A stretch of 64,000 nt of DNA from Albifimbria verrucaria (lineage: Eukaryota > Ascomycota > Sordariomycetes > Hypocreales > Stachybotryaceae). How positions within the stretch are numbered: position 1 is the stretch's first letter; every line of letters starts with the position of its first letter. This document shows positions 48,501 to 59,959 of the stretch, piece by piece. The stretch is taken from positions 3,720,001 to 3,784,000 of the forward strand of contig JAHREC010000009.1 of the NCBI GenBank assembly GCA_020081605.1, read 5' to 3'. The notes beneath the pieces were generated by a model. It was given only the letters and a program-made list of their open reading frames with translations, did no database searches and was not told the DNA's origin. A program made the translations under genes and the position numbers.

Positions 48501-51500
48501 GCCAGTGATGTGCTTGTAGACCATACTGTATCATTAGGAACCGGTGGTGAGCTCAGACTTGGTCAGCTGTGAATCATTGCCAGTCATCTCGCCATCTCAT
48601 CGGCATGTGCTTTCCACCGCCACTTCTGTCGAAGGATAGGATACGTAGGACATCCCCTTTGAGGTTGTGAACAACTATCGTAAAATTCGTTTGATTGCCA
48701 CAGCCTGTCTTCAACCAACAATAATACGAGAAATACCGATAGCATCGACGGTGTGATCGCCTGTTCGCCATCGCCGTCTATAACATGGTACGCGTGGCGA
48801 TAGTATAGGGTAGCAACATCGGATGCGGAAACTTGCATGCAACTCCCTCTCAAGATGACGGCTGAATTGCTAGATCACCATAAGACGCTTACCACACCTT
48901 CCGTGGCCCCTGATCTAGATTCATTTTACGAGCAAGGAAGCTCCCAACCTCCTCATGCTCATGTGCAAATTTCTCCCTTGCACAGGATCTGACCAGGCTG
49001 GAACTTTGGTAAGGCTGAGAGTAAGCCCGATGCGAGCCGCCACACCGACTTGCCGATGCGACGCTTCACATTCAATTTCTGCTCGCCACCTGTAGAATCG
49101 AAACACTGAGCCCAGTTCTGTGATGTGATAGTGGCAAGACCTTGCCAACCCCTGCCAACTCAAATACTGTAGTCCTATTTGCACTGGCACAAACGAGTAG
49201 ATGAGGTTCATACCCCACTCGAGCGAACCGTTCCCGATAAAACATAGACCGAAAATGTGGCCAACTATGCGCAGACTATAATCGGGCAACGGCGATTCAC
49301 AATCAGGTTTTCCGGGCCAGGTCGTTATCATGATGTTAGTTGTTCATTGACCTTATCATTGGGACCCGGCACATTCATTTTAACCATGGTAAATTTGTTG
49401 AGGTCAAAGCTGGCTTGGTATCCTCGATTGATTATACTATGTATCGTGATATATAGCTCGATGAAGCATTTTCCAAGTCTCCGGACTCCTTTAAATAATT
49501 TTCATAGTTATATACACATATACACTCTAAATCCAAGCTCATGTACATTATTACTCCCATCTATCAATATATTTCCAAAACAGATACATAGGCATCCCTG
49601 TTTCCGTCAAATGCGTATCTTCAAAGGCCAGTTCTCAGGACTAGCAATACCCCTATTTATATTGGTACAATCAACGCAAATTTGAACGAGGCCGATGGGC
49701 AATAATTGCTCCAATGGTTCTAACGAAGGTATAAGGGGTTATAGATTTGGAAAGGGCGTTCGGGGACGCTGAATGGCTCCAATCGGATGCCTCCTAGCGC
49801 CCATGGGTTCGATGGTTGGTCTGTATGTAGTACCGGCTGGTTCACTCTTGCTATCGCCGATGGGGATATCTAAATCGATGTATTTGTCAATAACCAGGCT
49901 AGCAACAGCTGCGACGGCCCCTGGAGGCTGGGCCTAACGCCGGGTCTGGCCCTGCCATTAATTTCTTAGTCCTTTCTCTTCCATTCATATTTCGTCATCG
50001 GCCTTACACATCACTTCTGGTGGTAGGAGACTCAAGTCGTTACTCTGTATACTTACACAATAACTAGGGTGTTATGAGGGTGCTACATTTCCTGCACCTT
50101 ACCGGACTCAAGGACACTACACTCTTGTCTCTGTCTTATCACTAAAGTGAGTAACTGTGTCTTATCCATAAAGTATCCCGAAAGTCAAGAATCTTTCCAC
50201 TAGGTGATTTCAGGGGTTGTCTTCCGACATCTCTAAGAAGGCAGTCTATACAACTCTGAACAGGGACGCCAGTCCTTGACACTCCAAATTAGTCGTCTCT
50301 GGTTTACATTCTCTATGTGCACCGGGGGTGGAAAGTGAGTCCAGTTCCAATCTGTGTCGTGAATTTCGCGAATTTCATCTCTTCAATTTGTATATACACT
50401 CTTGCAAAAGCAATCAGTAAAGACGTGAATGTGTCATCATCTGTATCACAACAGATCGACGAATATCATCATTTGGAGAGTGTAGATCTACCTGGAAGCC
50501 TATTGCGCTTTCTGAACCTTCCTCTTCGCTACAGCCATAGCCTGGAGGCATTGCGGAGTCCAATGGTTCGATGAGTGACATATTATCAGTGAAAGTGCGG
50601 CCAACTCTAAGGATATGTCGAAAACAGTAACCGCAAAAAGACCGTCCTAAAGAAAAGTTGGTGTTAAGATGATCTAAATTTTGCCAGTAGGGCTTCATCA
50701 GTGCATGAGTAGACTCAGGCCACAGCAATGGTTCATTAATAGGGCCGATTACACACAAGCTTTTGAGATTCTGGTGATGCGTTCTGATGATATGAATTGT
50801 CCTGCATAGAGGACCACACAGCACATCTTCTGACTTCAAACTTGGTTGACCCAAGTTGGACTTCGGAATATTCGTGGGTCCATGGCAATTGTTACGGATC
50901 GTAGCCAAGTTGGTTGAGGAAGGATTTCCAAAATGTTTATCGACTTGATCTCACCTTATCTGGCTAAAAATAGGATATAGAAGTTCAGGAGTATGCAGAA
51001 GTAGGTCTTCGTGACGAATATCTGGCAACTTGGTTGCCATCTCCAGTATAACACGGGGACTGATGGCCGTGGTGGTTGTAACACAGACGTAGAAAGATGC
51101 AACAACCGTTACAGAAGGCAAGTCTGGCCCCAAGAACTCAAGAAGCGAATAGCCATCTCTCCATAGCCCAAGGGAGCCTTCTTGTGGGCTTTCTTGATTC
51201 TCTGTCATATCTTAAGGACCGGCCTGCTCGTAACTGTGAGGAAAGGGCGAGATCCGGAAAGCATCTGCAATGGAGTATGCATCCCATATGGATAAGTCAA
51301 CCAAGCCGTCTGAGTTGGCATCCTAGGTCCTGGGAATATCCAAGAGTGTTTGTATTACAGTGGTGAACACTTTGTTGGCTTATCTATCATCCTTGCGTCC
51401 AAATCGACAACTGGCGACTCACCCAAACCTCAACGTCGAAACGGTCCAGGTTCCTAACCTTATCCGAAGAGGCAATAAAACCATTCACGGGCTTGTCCTT

Positions 51501-51741
51501 ATAATCCTTACTGTCATGTACCTCGGACATAGTGCGAACATCACATTTTCCATTTGGCTATCGGATTGTTTAGCGAAGCAACACTCCGTCAAGTTACAAA
51601 CACAAACACCCCAAAGGGTTCCCATTCCTCTTTACCCAGCCAAGAACACGCGCCGCCCATTTCTTCCTACTCGAGGCTACGTTGCGCTAATGATAATTGA
51701 TTCGTAGGCAAAATAGCGCCCAAACACCCCGTGTCAATAAC
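48501..51741. other. AT-richer gene-poor region with a possible decayed gene
   Basis: About 3.2 kb. A minus-strand open frame at 48921-49331 (136 codons) contains a hydrophobic stretch but no recognisable motif. The minus-strand segment at 50414-51208 is more gene-like and is listed separately. The stretch 49400-49720 is strongly AT-rich. Confidence 0.45.
50414..51208 (-). pseudogene. Possible remnant of a hypothetical F-box/LRR-like fungal protein
   Basis: The first open piece (51208-50951) reads SVTVVASFYVCVTTTTAISP, RVILEMATKLPDIRHEDLL and ends at a potential donor (gtgaga). The second piece (50908-50414) reads NLKSLCVIGPINEPLLWPES, THALMKPYWQNLDHLNTNFS. Both have the feel of the large, poorly named F-box-type families of Hypocreales with leucine-rich ladders and a 'WPxLxxL' phrase. 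The pieces are not cleanly joined, and no start or full domain is visible. Treated as a remnant with low confidence. Confidence 0.3.
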
Positions 51742-53754
51742 CTAGGAAGCCATGTAGGTGCTGGCATCAACACCCTCCTTGGGGAACTCACTGCCATTGA
51801 CGTTAGTAACTCGCAAAAGAACTAGCAACAGGACGACTTACGGAAGGGCAACTTCGAATCGCTTCTCAATCTCCTTCAGCACCTCCTGGTCCTGCTCGCT
51901 GCTCACGAAGGATACGGCAAGACCCTTGGTACCGAAACGACCGGCACGACCGACACGGTGCAGGTAAGAGCTAGCGTCACTGGAGAGATCGTAGTTGATG
52001 GCAAGGTTGATACGCTCAATATCGATACCACGACCGAAGACGTCAGTGGCAACGCAGATTCTCTTCTTGAACTCCTTGAACTCCTTGTAGCGACGGATAC
52101 TGCACGGCAATTAGAACCAATTCAACACAGTCATTGAGCCAAAGCCCATGCAATGGTGGTGAGACTTACCGCTCTTCTTGGCTGACTCCGGAGTGGACAG
52201 CAATAGAAGGGAAGTTGCACTCGCGCAGGAGCTTGTCAAGCTCCGTGGCACGGGCGGTGCTCCTGACGAAGATGATGACCTGGTTGAACTGCAGATCATC
52301 GAGAAGCTCGTTCAGCTTGCGATTCTTCTCCTTCTCCTCCAGCTTGATGTAGTACTGCTGGAGACCGTGGAGGGTAAGCTTAGTGTCCTCGTCCACGTAG
52401 TGCTCGGTAGGGTTCTGCATGAACTTTCGGCAGATGGGCTTGATGGCCTCGGACAAAGTGGCCGAGAACATCATGACCTGCTTCTGCTGGGGAGTAGCGC
52501 GGAAGACGTCCTGGACATCGGTACGCATGTCTTGGGCAGCGTTAGAATACAGGCTTCAGATCAAATTAGTAGGAGCATTAGCTTACCAGGTTGGTCGAGC
52601 ATCTTATCACACTCGTCAAGAACGAAGATACGGACGCTGCCGAGTCGGAGGGCCTTGTCGCGGACCAGAGCCTTAAGTCGTCCAGGGTACCGACAATGAT
52701 GTGAGGGCAGGTGTCCTTGTTCTTCAAGGTCTCCACATCAGTCTTGATGGGAGTACCACCGTAGAAGACACCCGTCTTGATGTCGGGCATGTACTTGCTG
52801 AAACGGTTGTACTCATCACGAATCTGGTAGGCTAGTTCACGAGTGTGGCACATAACCACAACCGAAACCTCGCCGTTCACTGGCTCAACCTGCTGCAGGG
52901 TGGCCAGGACGAAAACAGCAGTCTTTCCGAGACCAGACTTGGCCTGACAGATGACATCACCACCGAGAAGAGCCTGAGGGATACAGGTCTGTTGGACTGT
53001 CGTTCGTAGGGAAGTTAGATCATGTTTTATAGAAGCAACGAACGAGAAGGTGTAGCGCGTCAAGGTCCGTCCATCTAGCAACAAGGTCGCCAAGGTCCTC
53101 GCGGTGTCGAGGCCATGCAGCTCTTAGCTGACGCATTGTTGCGATTATCGAGTTGAAAGCACAACTGTAACCGCAAGTCTTCTTGTCGGGTGTCCCGTAA
53201 ACCCAAGAGCCCGACAGAAAGACTTGCGAACCGCACTGGTGCCCTTTTCAGAGCACCAGCTCTTGCTTATCCACCACAGTAACCCCCATCGGCTCTTCCG
53301 CCGACAAGGCTCGACGCGAGGGGCCTGCGATGGATTTGCGGCGGCCATCGTTGAACAGAACCGGAGCTCAGCGCCCATCAATCGAGGAGAACCATGGGCG
53401 GTCCTTGTCGAGAATAATCCACAGAGACAATTTATGCCCGAAGGAGGTATGGCGCTCTTGCTTGCGAGATGGACGGACGCTTGAAAGAAGGGATTTGGAT
53501 GACTTATAGCAATAGGACTCAGGACTGACCCTCCGATGGATGTTCGAAACCGCAGTCGGCAATCGCACGAAGAAGCTCGGGCTTCAGAAGGAAATCGCGG
53601 AAACCAGTCGAGTGAATACCGACGTAGCTGCCCTTCTTGTCGACGCTGCCGGAGGCGGTAAGCTCGCCCTTCTTGCCGTTCGAGGGGCGGCGGGGCCCTC
53701 GTTGGTGTTGATCTCCTCATCGGAGTAGTCGATAAGATCGTCCTCGTGAGACAT
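51742..53754 (-). CDS. SUB2: Sub2/UAP56 DECD-box RNA helicase (two apparent one-base deletions)
   Basis: ATP-dependent RNA helicase for spliceosome assembly and TREX mRNA export. Exons are 53530-53754, 52587-52996, 52170-52530, 51842-52099 and 51742-51790; introns are 52997-53528 (532 bp), 52531-52586, 52100-52169 and 51791-51841. Motifs: start [55 protein letters not shown] (Q motif); [16 protein letters not shown] (motif I); [14 protein letters not shown] (Ia); [11 protein letters not shown] (II, DECD rather than DEAD, diagnostic for Sub2); MMFSATLS (III, SAT); [16 protein letters not shown] (V); [12 protein letters not shown] (VI); end DASTYMAS. Frames break near 53685 and near 52685; with both bases restored the exons give 435 codons (434 aa), the family length. 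Being essential, the gene is presumably intact in the cell. Confidence 0.96.
53172..53259 (-). ncRNA. Two adjacent strong hairpins inside SUB2 intron 1 (structured intron or small RNA candidate)
   Basis: Hairpin A: cgcaagtctt at 53172-53181 pairs with 53219-53228 (10 bp), and tgtcggg at 53184-53190 pairs with 53210-53216 (7 bp), with one wobble and one mismatch between them and a 19-nt loop. Hairpin B: ctggtgc at 53236-53242 pairs perfectly with 53253-53259 around a 10-nt loop. On the transcribed (minus) strand B precedes A, and 'ACA' follows hairpin A within a few bases, as in H/ACA snoRNAs, but no clear H box lies between them. Structure is seen directly; function is unknown. Confidence 0.45.
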
Positions 53755-54273
53755 GATGGATGATGAGATGGCGATGAGACTGGGTGGCAAAGAAGAGTTG
53801 GTCGCGTCGATGTTGTGCAGGGAAGTTGCGCGGATCAGATTACCCAACGAAGAGAGCAGTTGGTGTAGAAACCAAGAGAGAAAAACACCGGAGACGAATG
53901 CGCCGGAATCAAATAGAAGATGCGAAAAAGGCTCGTCGCGCCAATCCCAAATTACTTTCTTTCAGATGGGAACCTGGAGGGACGTTGTTGAGGCTGAAAG
54001 AACAGAAGGAGGGAGGTTTGACAACAGCCTGGTAGCTTCTCCACGAAAAGCTTGGACCGCGCCGTTGCCAGCACGTGATCAGGCTCGTAACAAAGAGAGG
54101 TTCGGCAAGGTGCCTTGCCATTCTAGGCATGCATAGCACGGTGTGAATTCCCAACTCTCACAGTTGCTCATCCGTTTGAAATCATATCTTTGAGAAAAAC
54201 TTACATACCTACAGTACATACTGGGACCTTCTTTCATGAAATTTGTCATCATTCACGAATATTCTTCACCATA
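53755..54273. promoter_or_regulatory. Divergent promoter between SUB2 and RPR2
   Basis: About 520 bp separating two RNA-metabolism genes transcribed away from each other. A TACAGTAC palindrome lies at 54210-54217, about 60 bp before the RPR2 start. No further element is claimed. Confidence 0.45.
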
Positions 54274-54955
54274 ATGGGTAAAGGGAAAAACGCATCTGGC
54301 GTTCAAGGCAGACACAACTACTCGAGAGCATCATACCTGTACCAAGCAGCTACCTACTTGGCAACCCAGGTGCAAGACAGTCATGCTGCCCCATCTTTGC
54401 AACAGACGGGCCAGGGACCCCCATCCAGTCTGAGAGACAAAAAGGGCATTGCAGAATATGTCTCGACAGGCTATAACAGACATGAGAGCCGTGACGCTCA
54501 AGGCACAGATTCGGCAAAACTCTGATCTCAAAAGGATGATCTGCAAGTTCTGCGATTCTCTGCAGCTGGAAGGGAAAACATCAGTCTCAACCGTGGAAAA
54601 CCCCAGCAAGGACGGCAAGAAACCATGGGCCGATGTCCTCGTTGTTCAGTGCAAGACATGCAGTAATGTTAAGAGGTATCCAATTTCTGCCCCGCGGCAA
54701 AAGAGACGGTCGCAGAGACAGGACAAGACAGCCACTGCTTCAGCCAACGAACAGAAACTTCAACCCCCATCACGGCGACCTGAAGGGGTACTGTATTCCA
54801 ATGTTGCAAAAATATTACCAACGAGGATGGGCCGTACTCTACACTGTGCGGTAGGCAACCAATATTGCACTTCTCCCAAATGGAAAAGGACATCGGTTGC
54901 CTCGACCAAAAAGTGTACCATGCTTTCTTGCTTCGCCATGACTTGGACCAGCTGA
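54274..54955 (+). CDS. RPR2: RNase P/MRP protein subunit Rpr2/Rpp21 (one apparent one-base insertion)
   Basis: Zinc-binding subunit of RNase P, which matures tRNA 5' ends. ATG 54274 opens MGKGKNASGVQGRHNYSRAS, YLYQAATYLATQ. The frame then moves by one base near 54440-54446 (AAAAAGGGC) and continues ALQNMSRQAITDMRAVTLKA, QIRQNSDLKRMICKFCDSLQ, KPWADVLVVQCKTCSNVKRY, PISAPRQKRRSQRQDK. The two CxxC pairs (CKFC, CKTC) form the zinc site. With one base removed the span gives 226 codons plus stop. The part after about residue 165 is not typical of the family; the true end could be earlier or reached after another indel. It shares a promoter region with SUB2. Confidence 0.85.
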
Positions 54956-55844
54956 GCCAAGACAAACACTGCTGCTTATCTTATATAGTACAGTACAATA
55001 CTGTACTGCATACTGTAGTACTGCAATGCGGAAGAAGCACGGCTTACGGTCTCTGGCTAGAATTATAACAACGCCGGATTGCGCCAAAGAAAGCATTGTT
55101 CTTAGGGGTTTGGACCAGCGCAAGATCCTTACGGGTTCACAATCTATGACGAACCTGGTGGATAAAAATGATCCTCATCAGTATACCGGTAGGCACCGGA
55201 TCAGAAGAGAAGATTACAAGGTTGGAAAGTTGAAACAAACTCCAAGCTTGACACATGATATGTGGTCCAGTATAGACCGTAGAGCCAAAGGAGAAAAAAT
55301 TAATTAATTAATGACCCATGTTGCTGATTGGGTTCTATTGAGGGCATGTTGGTAGGGTTTGGGGTCAATTGAGAAAGGGAATAGATATATTGAGTGAAAT
55401 AGACCTCCCTCGATACAATGCTACCTAGATGGCATATGTGTATTTAAACATACTACAGACTGAGGTACTGTTCGGGAAGGACTTTACCCAATTAATGATA
55501 GGCTGGGCCGCTTGCTCTACGAGATGAATTGATTCAGCGTCTACCGTTGCTACTATTGACTGGCTACTCAAGTGGAATAGCTCATACGTGTTCGGCTGTA
55601 GAATGATCTGGTACTGTAGGATGAAAGGCTTAACTCGTGCAAAATTATACAGCCCGACAGAATACCAGTAACAGTACCGTATGAAGTAACATGCGTGTAT
55701 CATAAGTTCATTCATTGCATATATAGGCGTAATGTACCAATGTGCATTCTCAAATCGAGCAGACCAAAACTCCACGGGCCAAAAGAGAACACCGCACCAT
55801 TCACGGGCGACCGTTCTCATTAATGTCCAATATCACCAACACCC
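54956..55844. other. Convergent intergenic region between RPR2 and HSK3
   Basis: About 890 bp, AT-rich, with the inverted repeat listed above and no gene. 'attaattaattaat' occurs at 55299-55312. Confidence 0.5.
54987..55007 (+). repeat. Perfect inverted repeat (9 bp arms, 3-bp spacer) downstream of RPR2
   Basis: agtacagta (54987-54995), spacer caa, tactgtact (54999-55007). It sits about 30 bp after the RPR2 stop and is followed by further 'tactgtagtactgca' sequence. It may be a 3' end signal or one of the recurrent TACTGTAC elements. Confidence 0.6.
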
Positions 55845-56282
55845 TTATTTCACGCTGTCTTCACCCAACACCTTGCTCGCCGCCATGAAACTACACCAGC
55901 AAATTAGATCATGAAACTCATCATATTCGCAAGGAAGCCGAATACTTACAGGCCGCCGTGCCAGCTGCCCAGACCCCTCATGGCCTCGGCCTGCACGCTC
56001 GTCATGCGCAAGAGATTCTCCGTGTCAGACAGGTTGGCGGACAACTGCGCGAGTTGCGAGTGAAGATGGGCCTGCAGGATCAAATCAGCGGCCAAACTCT
56101 ACCAGGGTGCTGAGCACGCAGATACAACCCGGACTCCATAGGAAACTGCTGATGTGCAAACACAATCAGCCGAGGGGCTGTCGCGTCCCACTTACGAGTT
56201 GTCTGGATTTGATAACGCTGCCGTTGGACGGCATGCTTGGCCGACCAAGGTTCTGCGTGCTGCCCATGTTCCGTGATGCCAT
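55845..56282 (-). CDS. HSK3: DASH/Dam1 complex subunit Hsk3
   Basis: Small kinetochore protein of the DASH ring that couples kinetochores to microtubule plus ends. Exons are 56196-56282, 55950-56071 and 55845-55890; introns are 56072-56195 and 55891-55949. The exon sum is 255 nt, 84 aa, in frame. The sequence runs MASRNMGSTQNLGRPSMPSN, GSVIKSRQL, AHLHSQLAQLSANLSDTENL, LRMTSVQAEAMRGLGSWHGG, LFMAASKVLGEDSVK. The central heptad-like helix with 'QLAQLxANLxDTENLLRMT' and the following 'VQAExMRxLGxWHxGLFMAA' match the Hsk3 family as I know it. The ATG at 56282 was chosen as the family start; the open frame extends upstream. Confidence 0.78.
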
Positions 56283-57516
56283 GATTCTCACTGACGTGGT
56301 TGTAAGTCGTTGGAAGGTTGTTTGCTGTGAGCCGCTCGACACATGGTTCATAGCGTGTGTGGTGATGGAGTGGGTCACAACATGATTGGTCCGTGCGAGC
56401 ATATCATAATATTGTTGCTGTTTTCGAGATACTGTAACTACCTTACATAGTGACTGTTGGAGCAACACACAGGCACCACTGACATCATTCATCATACGCA
56501 AACTAATCCAGAGAACCGCTGCAATTGTCGCCGCCTATCTGTTTCGCTGGTGTCACTAATTCAGCAGATGGCCTGACCTACTTGCCATCTTATCAGCAGT
56601 TTGTAGCCTCCTAATCACAGGCGACCAGGCATTCGCCCATATGCGTTCTCCCAACGACTCGGAAGGATGAATATTAAGGTCTGACTCAAGGAACAGAATG
56701 AAAACGCAGGAAGCACCTCCCAGTCTAATATGTTGTCTTACCCCTTCCACCCAAAATGGTGCCCCTGACATGTTGCCGCCAGCATCTATAAGAAACCCCC
56801 ATGACTGGTGTCGCCAAAACTTTTGAATCATGTAGAGTAGAGGTACGACCGATCCCACGGACGCCATGTAACTTCCCAATGTACTGCCGTACCATAAAAT
56901 GGTGACTCTGACAACTCCTGCTGCTCTTGATACAGCCTCTCCTGAATATCCTGACGCGTGCGTGAGACTCAGCCACCCTGACCTTTCCCGACTAATTTGC
57001 GGACACACATGGTTCCACATCACCCCGGAGCCGGGAAATGGAGTAGATGCTCTGTGAAGCAACCATAGGCACCCGGCCCCAATGCAGCATTACCAAAAAG
57101 GAACCTCCTCATGTTCCAGGTTTTCCCAAGTCTATGTACGGGACTTGGCCAAGTCCGCTTGAACTATTAAAACAGCTTCCAAGAATAGACCAATGGTGAC
57201 TGAGATATGTATATTATTTCGTCGTGCCGTCACAAGCCCGCGTGTATCGATGGGGCATCCCTCTTATGTGTTGTGGATAGGTGCCGAGGCCCTGTATGAT
57301 CAACGTTTGTAGAGCGGCCTGGGCCCGCGTTGAACATGACTGTCACAATACCAGTGACCAAGCAGTCATGCCGAGAGCCAAGGCGAGCAAACCACTCTCT
57401 CGTGCCCCATGTAAGGAGCTTCAATAACCGTCAAGACGCTGCCCCTGAACAAAAGAAAAAAGTAAGTACCGTGCATCACTGTCCTCGACGCAGACCGTAT
57501 TGCTGGGGATGATCGA
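56283..57516. other. Intergenic, 1.2 kb, no gene recognised
   Basis: It holds the HSK3 promoter (56283-56550) and the 3' flank of the following gene. A 168-codon minus-strand frame at 56556-57062 lacks recognisable motifs and coding-like periodicity and was not accepted. Confidence 0.5.
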
Positions 57517-59959
57517 TTAACGAACTCCGACGGTCGGCTGCCGAAAACTACTCTGGCTGCTATGTGCCGATCGTTCAGAATCGAGTTCACCGCTGCCCAC
57601 GCTAGCGCTAGCACTACCCGTCAGACTACTAACATTTCTTTGCTTGGGTGGATGGAGGGCGCTCACCCCTATATGTTGCTCAACCTGCTGCGGAGCTACC
57701 ATGTTGCCTTGCCCGGGAGGATAGCGAGGCACCGGTTGCCTAACGCTCTCTGGTGGTGATGGTCGACCGTTCATTTGAGGGCCCATGCCGTTTGGCGGAG
57801 AAGGGCGGCCGCTTGCACTTCGCATTCCCGAATTGGGGGATATCCTGGAGAGTGACTAGTCCTCCTGGGGAAAGCATTCATTCCTGGCGGACCGCCAAGC
57901 TCGTCCATTCTTGATGCCGTCAGCGAGTTTGCCCTGGACCCGGCATTCATAGCTCCTCGATCAACAGCGCCGTAGCGGTTTGACGTAAGACTCATCAACG
58001 GATCGTCAAGGATGGTATCCGCTGTGGCTGGTGCATGGCTGACCTGGCTGGAGCGGTTACGTCCGAAGCTTGGCCTGAACCGACTACCTCGCGACGGCGG
58101 CGGCCCGTCGTCGGGGTTACGACGAAATTGGGAGGCTGAAGGACCTGGTGCTTTGCGATTCTTGCGTGAGGTAACGCTCATCATGTCAAAGTTATCGGGA
58201 TCAATCGTGGGGCCTCCACTGGCCATGTTAGGATCAAAGAAATCGTCATCTTCATCGTCATCATCAAAAACTTGTTGGCTGCTACGCATCGGATGAGGAC
58301 CACGGCGAGGCCCTCCAGGAGGGCCCGGCGGGCCATGGGGACCGGGCGGGGACCTCGCCTCATACGCATCTCTTGCTCTCGCAGTGCAAGCTCTCGTTGA
58401 CGAAGCTGCAACTCGCGTTCGCGAAGCGCAATATCTGAATGGTCACCTCCAGCAGCAGGCTCTTGTCCTTCGGGAATGTCGTCGTAAAGTACTAGGTGTG
58501 AGAACTCTTCGAGGTCGTTTCCGTCCATTGAACCTCGCCTGGACGGGGCTCTTGAGCCACCACCTCCATTCATCGCAGATGGAGGTCGCCCATATCCATT
58601 TGGCGGGGCACCATTCATCGGAGGCCGCCTCATACCGTTTTGGCTGAAGTTGGATGAGTTCCGTGGCCGGGGCTGTCGAGGAGGCATACCGTTTCCGTTG
58701 GGCATGCCGCCCATCATTGGACGGTGGTTACCTTGGGAGGGCATTCTAGGAACCGGCGATGAGGCTGCGGAGGGAGAGTTGGGAGGCAAGGCATTGTTCA
58801 TGTCGCCAGGCTTGGGCCTGTTCCTGTTGACAATGTTCAGGTTGTGGAGTATAGCGTAGAGGGTCTCGATGCGAGGAACCGAGACCTTGCACTCGTGAGC
58901 CAACTTGATAGGAGATCCAAGATAAGTTTCGACTTCCATAGGTCGCCTGGCCATGTAGTCTTGCCACATTATGCTCTCAGGAAGGTTGGGTCTCGCTAGT
59001 TCGTCCATGGTCTTCTGCTTGAAATCAGGGGAGAACTTGCAGCCGCTGGCCTCGGCCACGCGCAGTAGTTCATCAATGACATCGGTGACCAAGCTTCGTA
59101 CACCCATTTTCTCCAGAAGTGCAACATGATCCGGCGTCTCGAAGATAACGCTGGCGGGATGGAATGCAATGGGTCTAATTAACGGCAGCATTAGCAGGGT
59201 TGGAGAAGAGGGATTGTGGTTTTGTTCTCACCCAATAACCTTCTCAAACTGTTGCTGTCGAATGTTAGGGAAACTTTGCAGTCCACTTGACCGGTGCTCA
59301 AGGTCATTGCCAACGCTTGTGCCATGTCTTCTTGTATACTTGGGGGAATGTTCGAGTGCCTACTGGCAGGGCCAATCCACACATCAGTCGAACCCTTGTG
59401 CTCAAACTCGCTCTGACCCAGCTGCGTAAGCTCTGCGCCAGATACGAGTGATAACACAACATTGGTGGGGAACCGCTCTTCGAGGGCTGCTTCGATACCA
59501 AGAGTATGAGTGGTGTTGACCAATATGCACGTATGCTGAGGGGTGACGACGGAATCGATGACAGCGGCTAGATCGTAGACATCGGGGAGGGCTTTACGCA
59601 GAGGACGACGTAGTCAAAGACGCCATCGTGGGCGCCTGCGGCATCTTCTGGGTTTCGAACGACTGCTTGATGTTAATGGCGAAGCCTCACGAGAAGAAGG
59701 GTCAACATACCATGCCGGGGCTTAAATCGTTCGTTTCCGTACTTGGTAGACCTGAAGCAATCTTGTTATCATCAGCCGTCCCTTGGGTGGGGAAGTTAAC
59801 TTACTTGAACGAAATACCATATTGCGATACATGTTCGTAGCCGGATTTCCACACCAAAGTAACGTCGCAAGCATTAGTGGCTTGAAGCCTCCATGACAAG
59901 AAGGCGGACACAGGGTTACCGCCGACTGAACAGACATTCATTAGCTCGACTTCACCCAT
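57517..59959 (-). CDS. Ketopantoate reductase (ApbA/PanE)-like protein with long disordered C-terminus, Mug72-like (four apparent deletions)
   Basis: Exons are 59805-59959, 59711-59751, 59232-59662 and 57517-59174, with introns of 53, 48 and 57 bp. The N-terminus MGEVELMNVCSVGGNPVSAF has the GxGxxG-like nucleotide-binding turn in modified form (VGGNPVS). Then come CDVTLVWKSGYEHVSQYGIS, FDYVVLCVKALPDVYDLAAV, VVTPQHTCILVNTTHTLGIE, NVVLSLVSGAEL and a PanE C-terminal domain (RQQQFEKVIGPIAFHPASVI, FETPDHVALLEKMG, SIMWQDYMARRPMEVETYLG, SPIKLAHECKVSVPRIETLY). A disordered tail of over 350 residues follows: Pro/Gly/Asn-rich, a helix RERELQLRQRELALREQEMR, an acidic patch VFDDDDEDDDFFDPNMASGG and end SSFRQPTVGVR. 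Frames break near 59591, 59265, 58335 and 57828; four restored bases give 762 aa. The modified NADP turn may mean a non-canonical or regulatory role. It resembles S. pombe mug72. Confidence 0.8.

Noticed and set aside
48921..49331. 136-codon minus-strand ORF with hydrophobic segment
   Set aside because: Single open stretch without motif, in a gene-poor region; kept only as a note.
53145..53720. 191-codon minus-strand ORF overlapping the SUB2 5' part
   Set aside because: It runs through SUB2 exon 1 in the wrong frame and into the intron; the spliced SUB2 model explains the locus.
56556..57062. 168-codon minus-strand ORF between HSK3 and the PanE-like gene
   Set aside because: No recognisable motif and no supporting neighbours or splice structure; probably chance.
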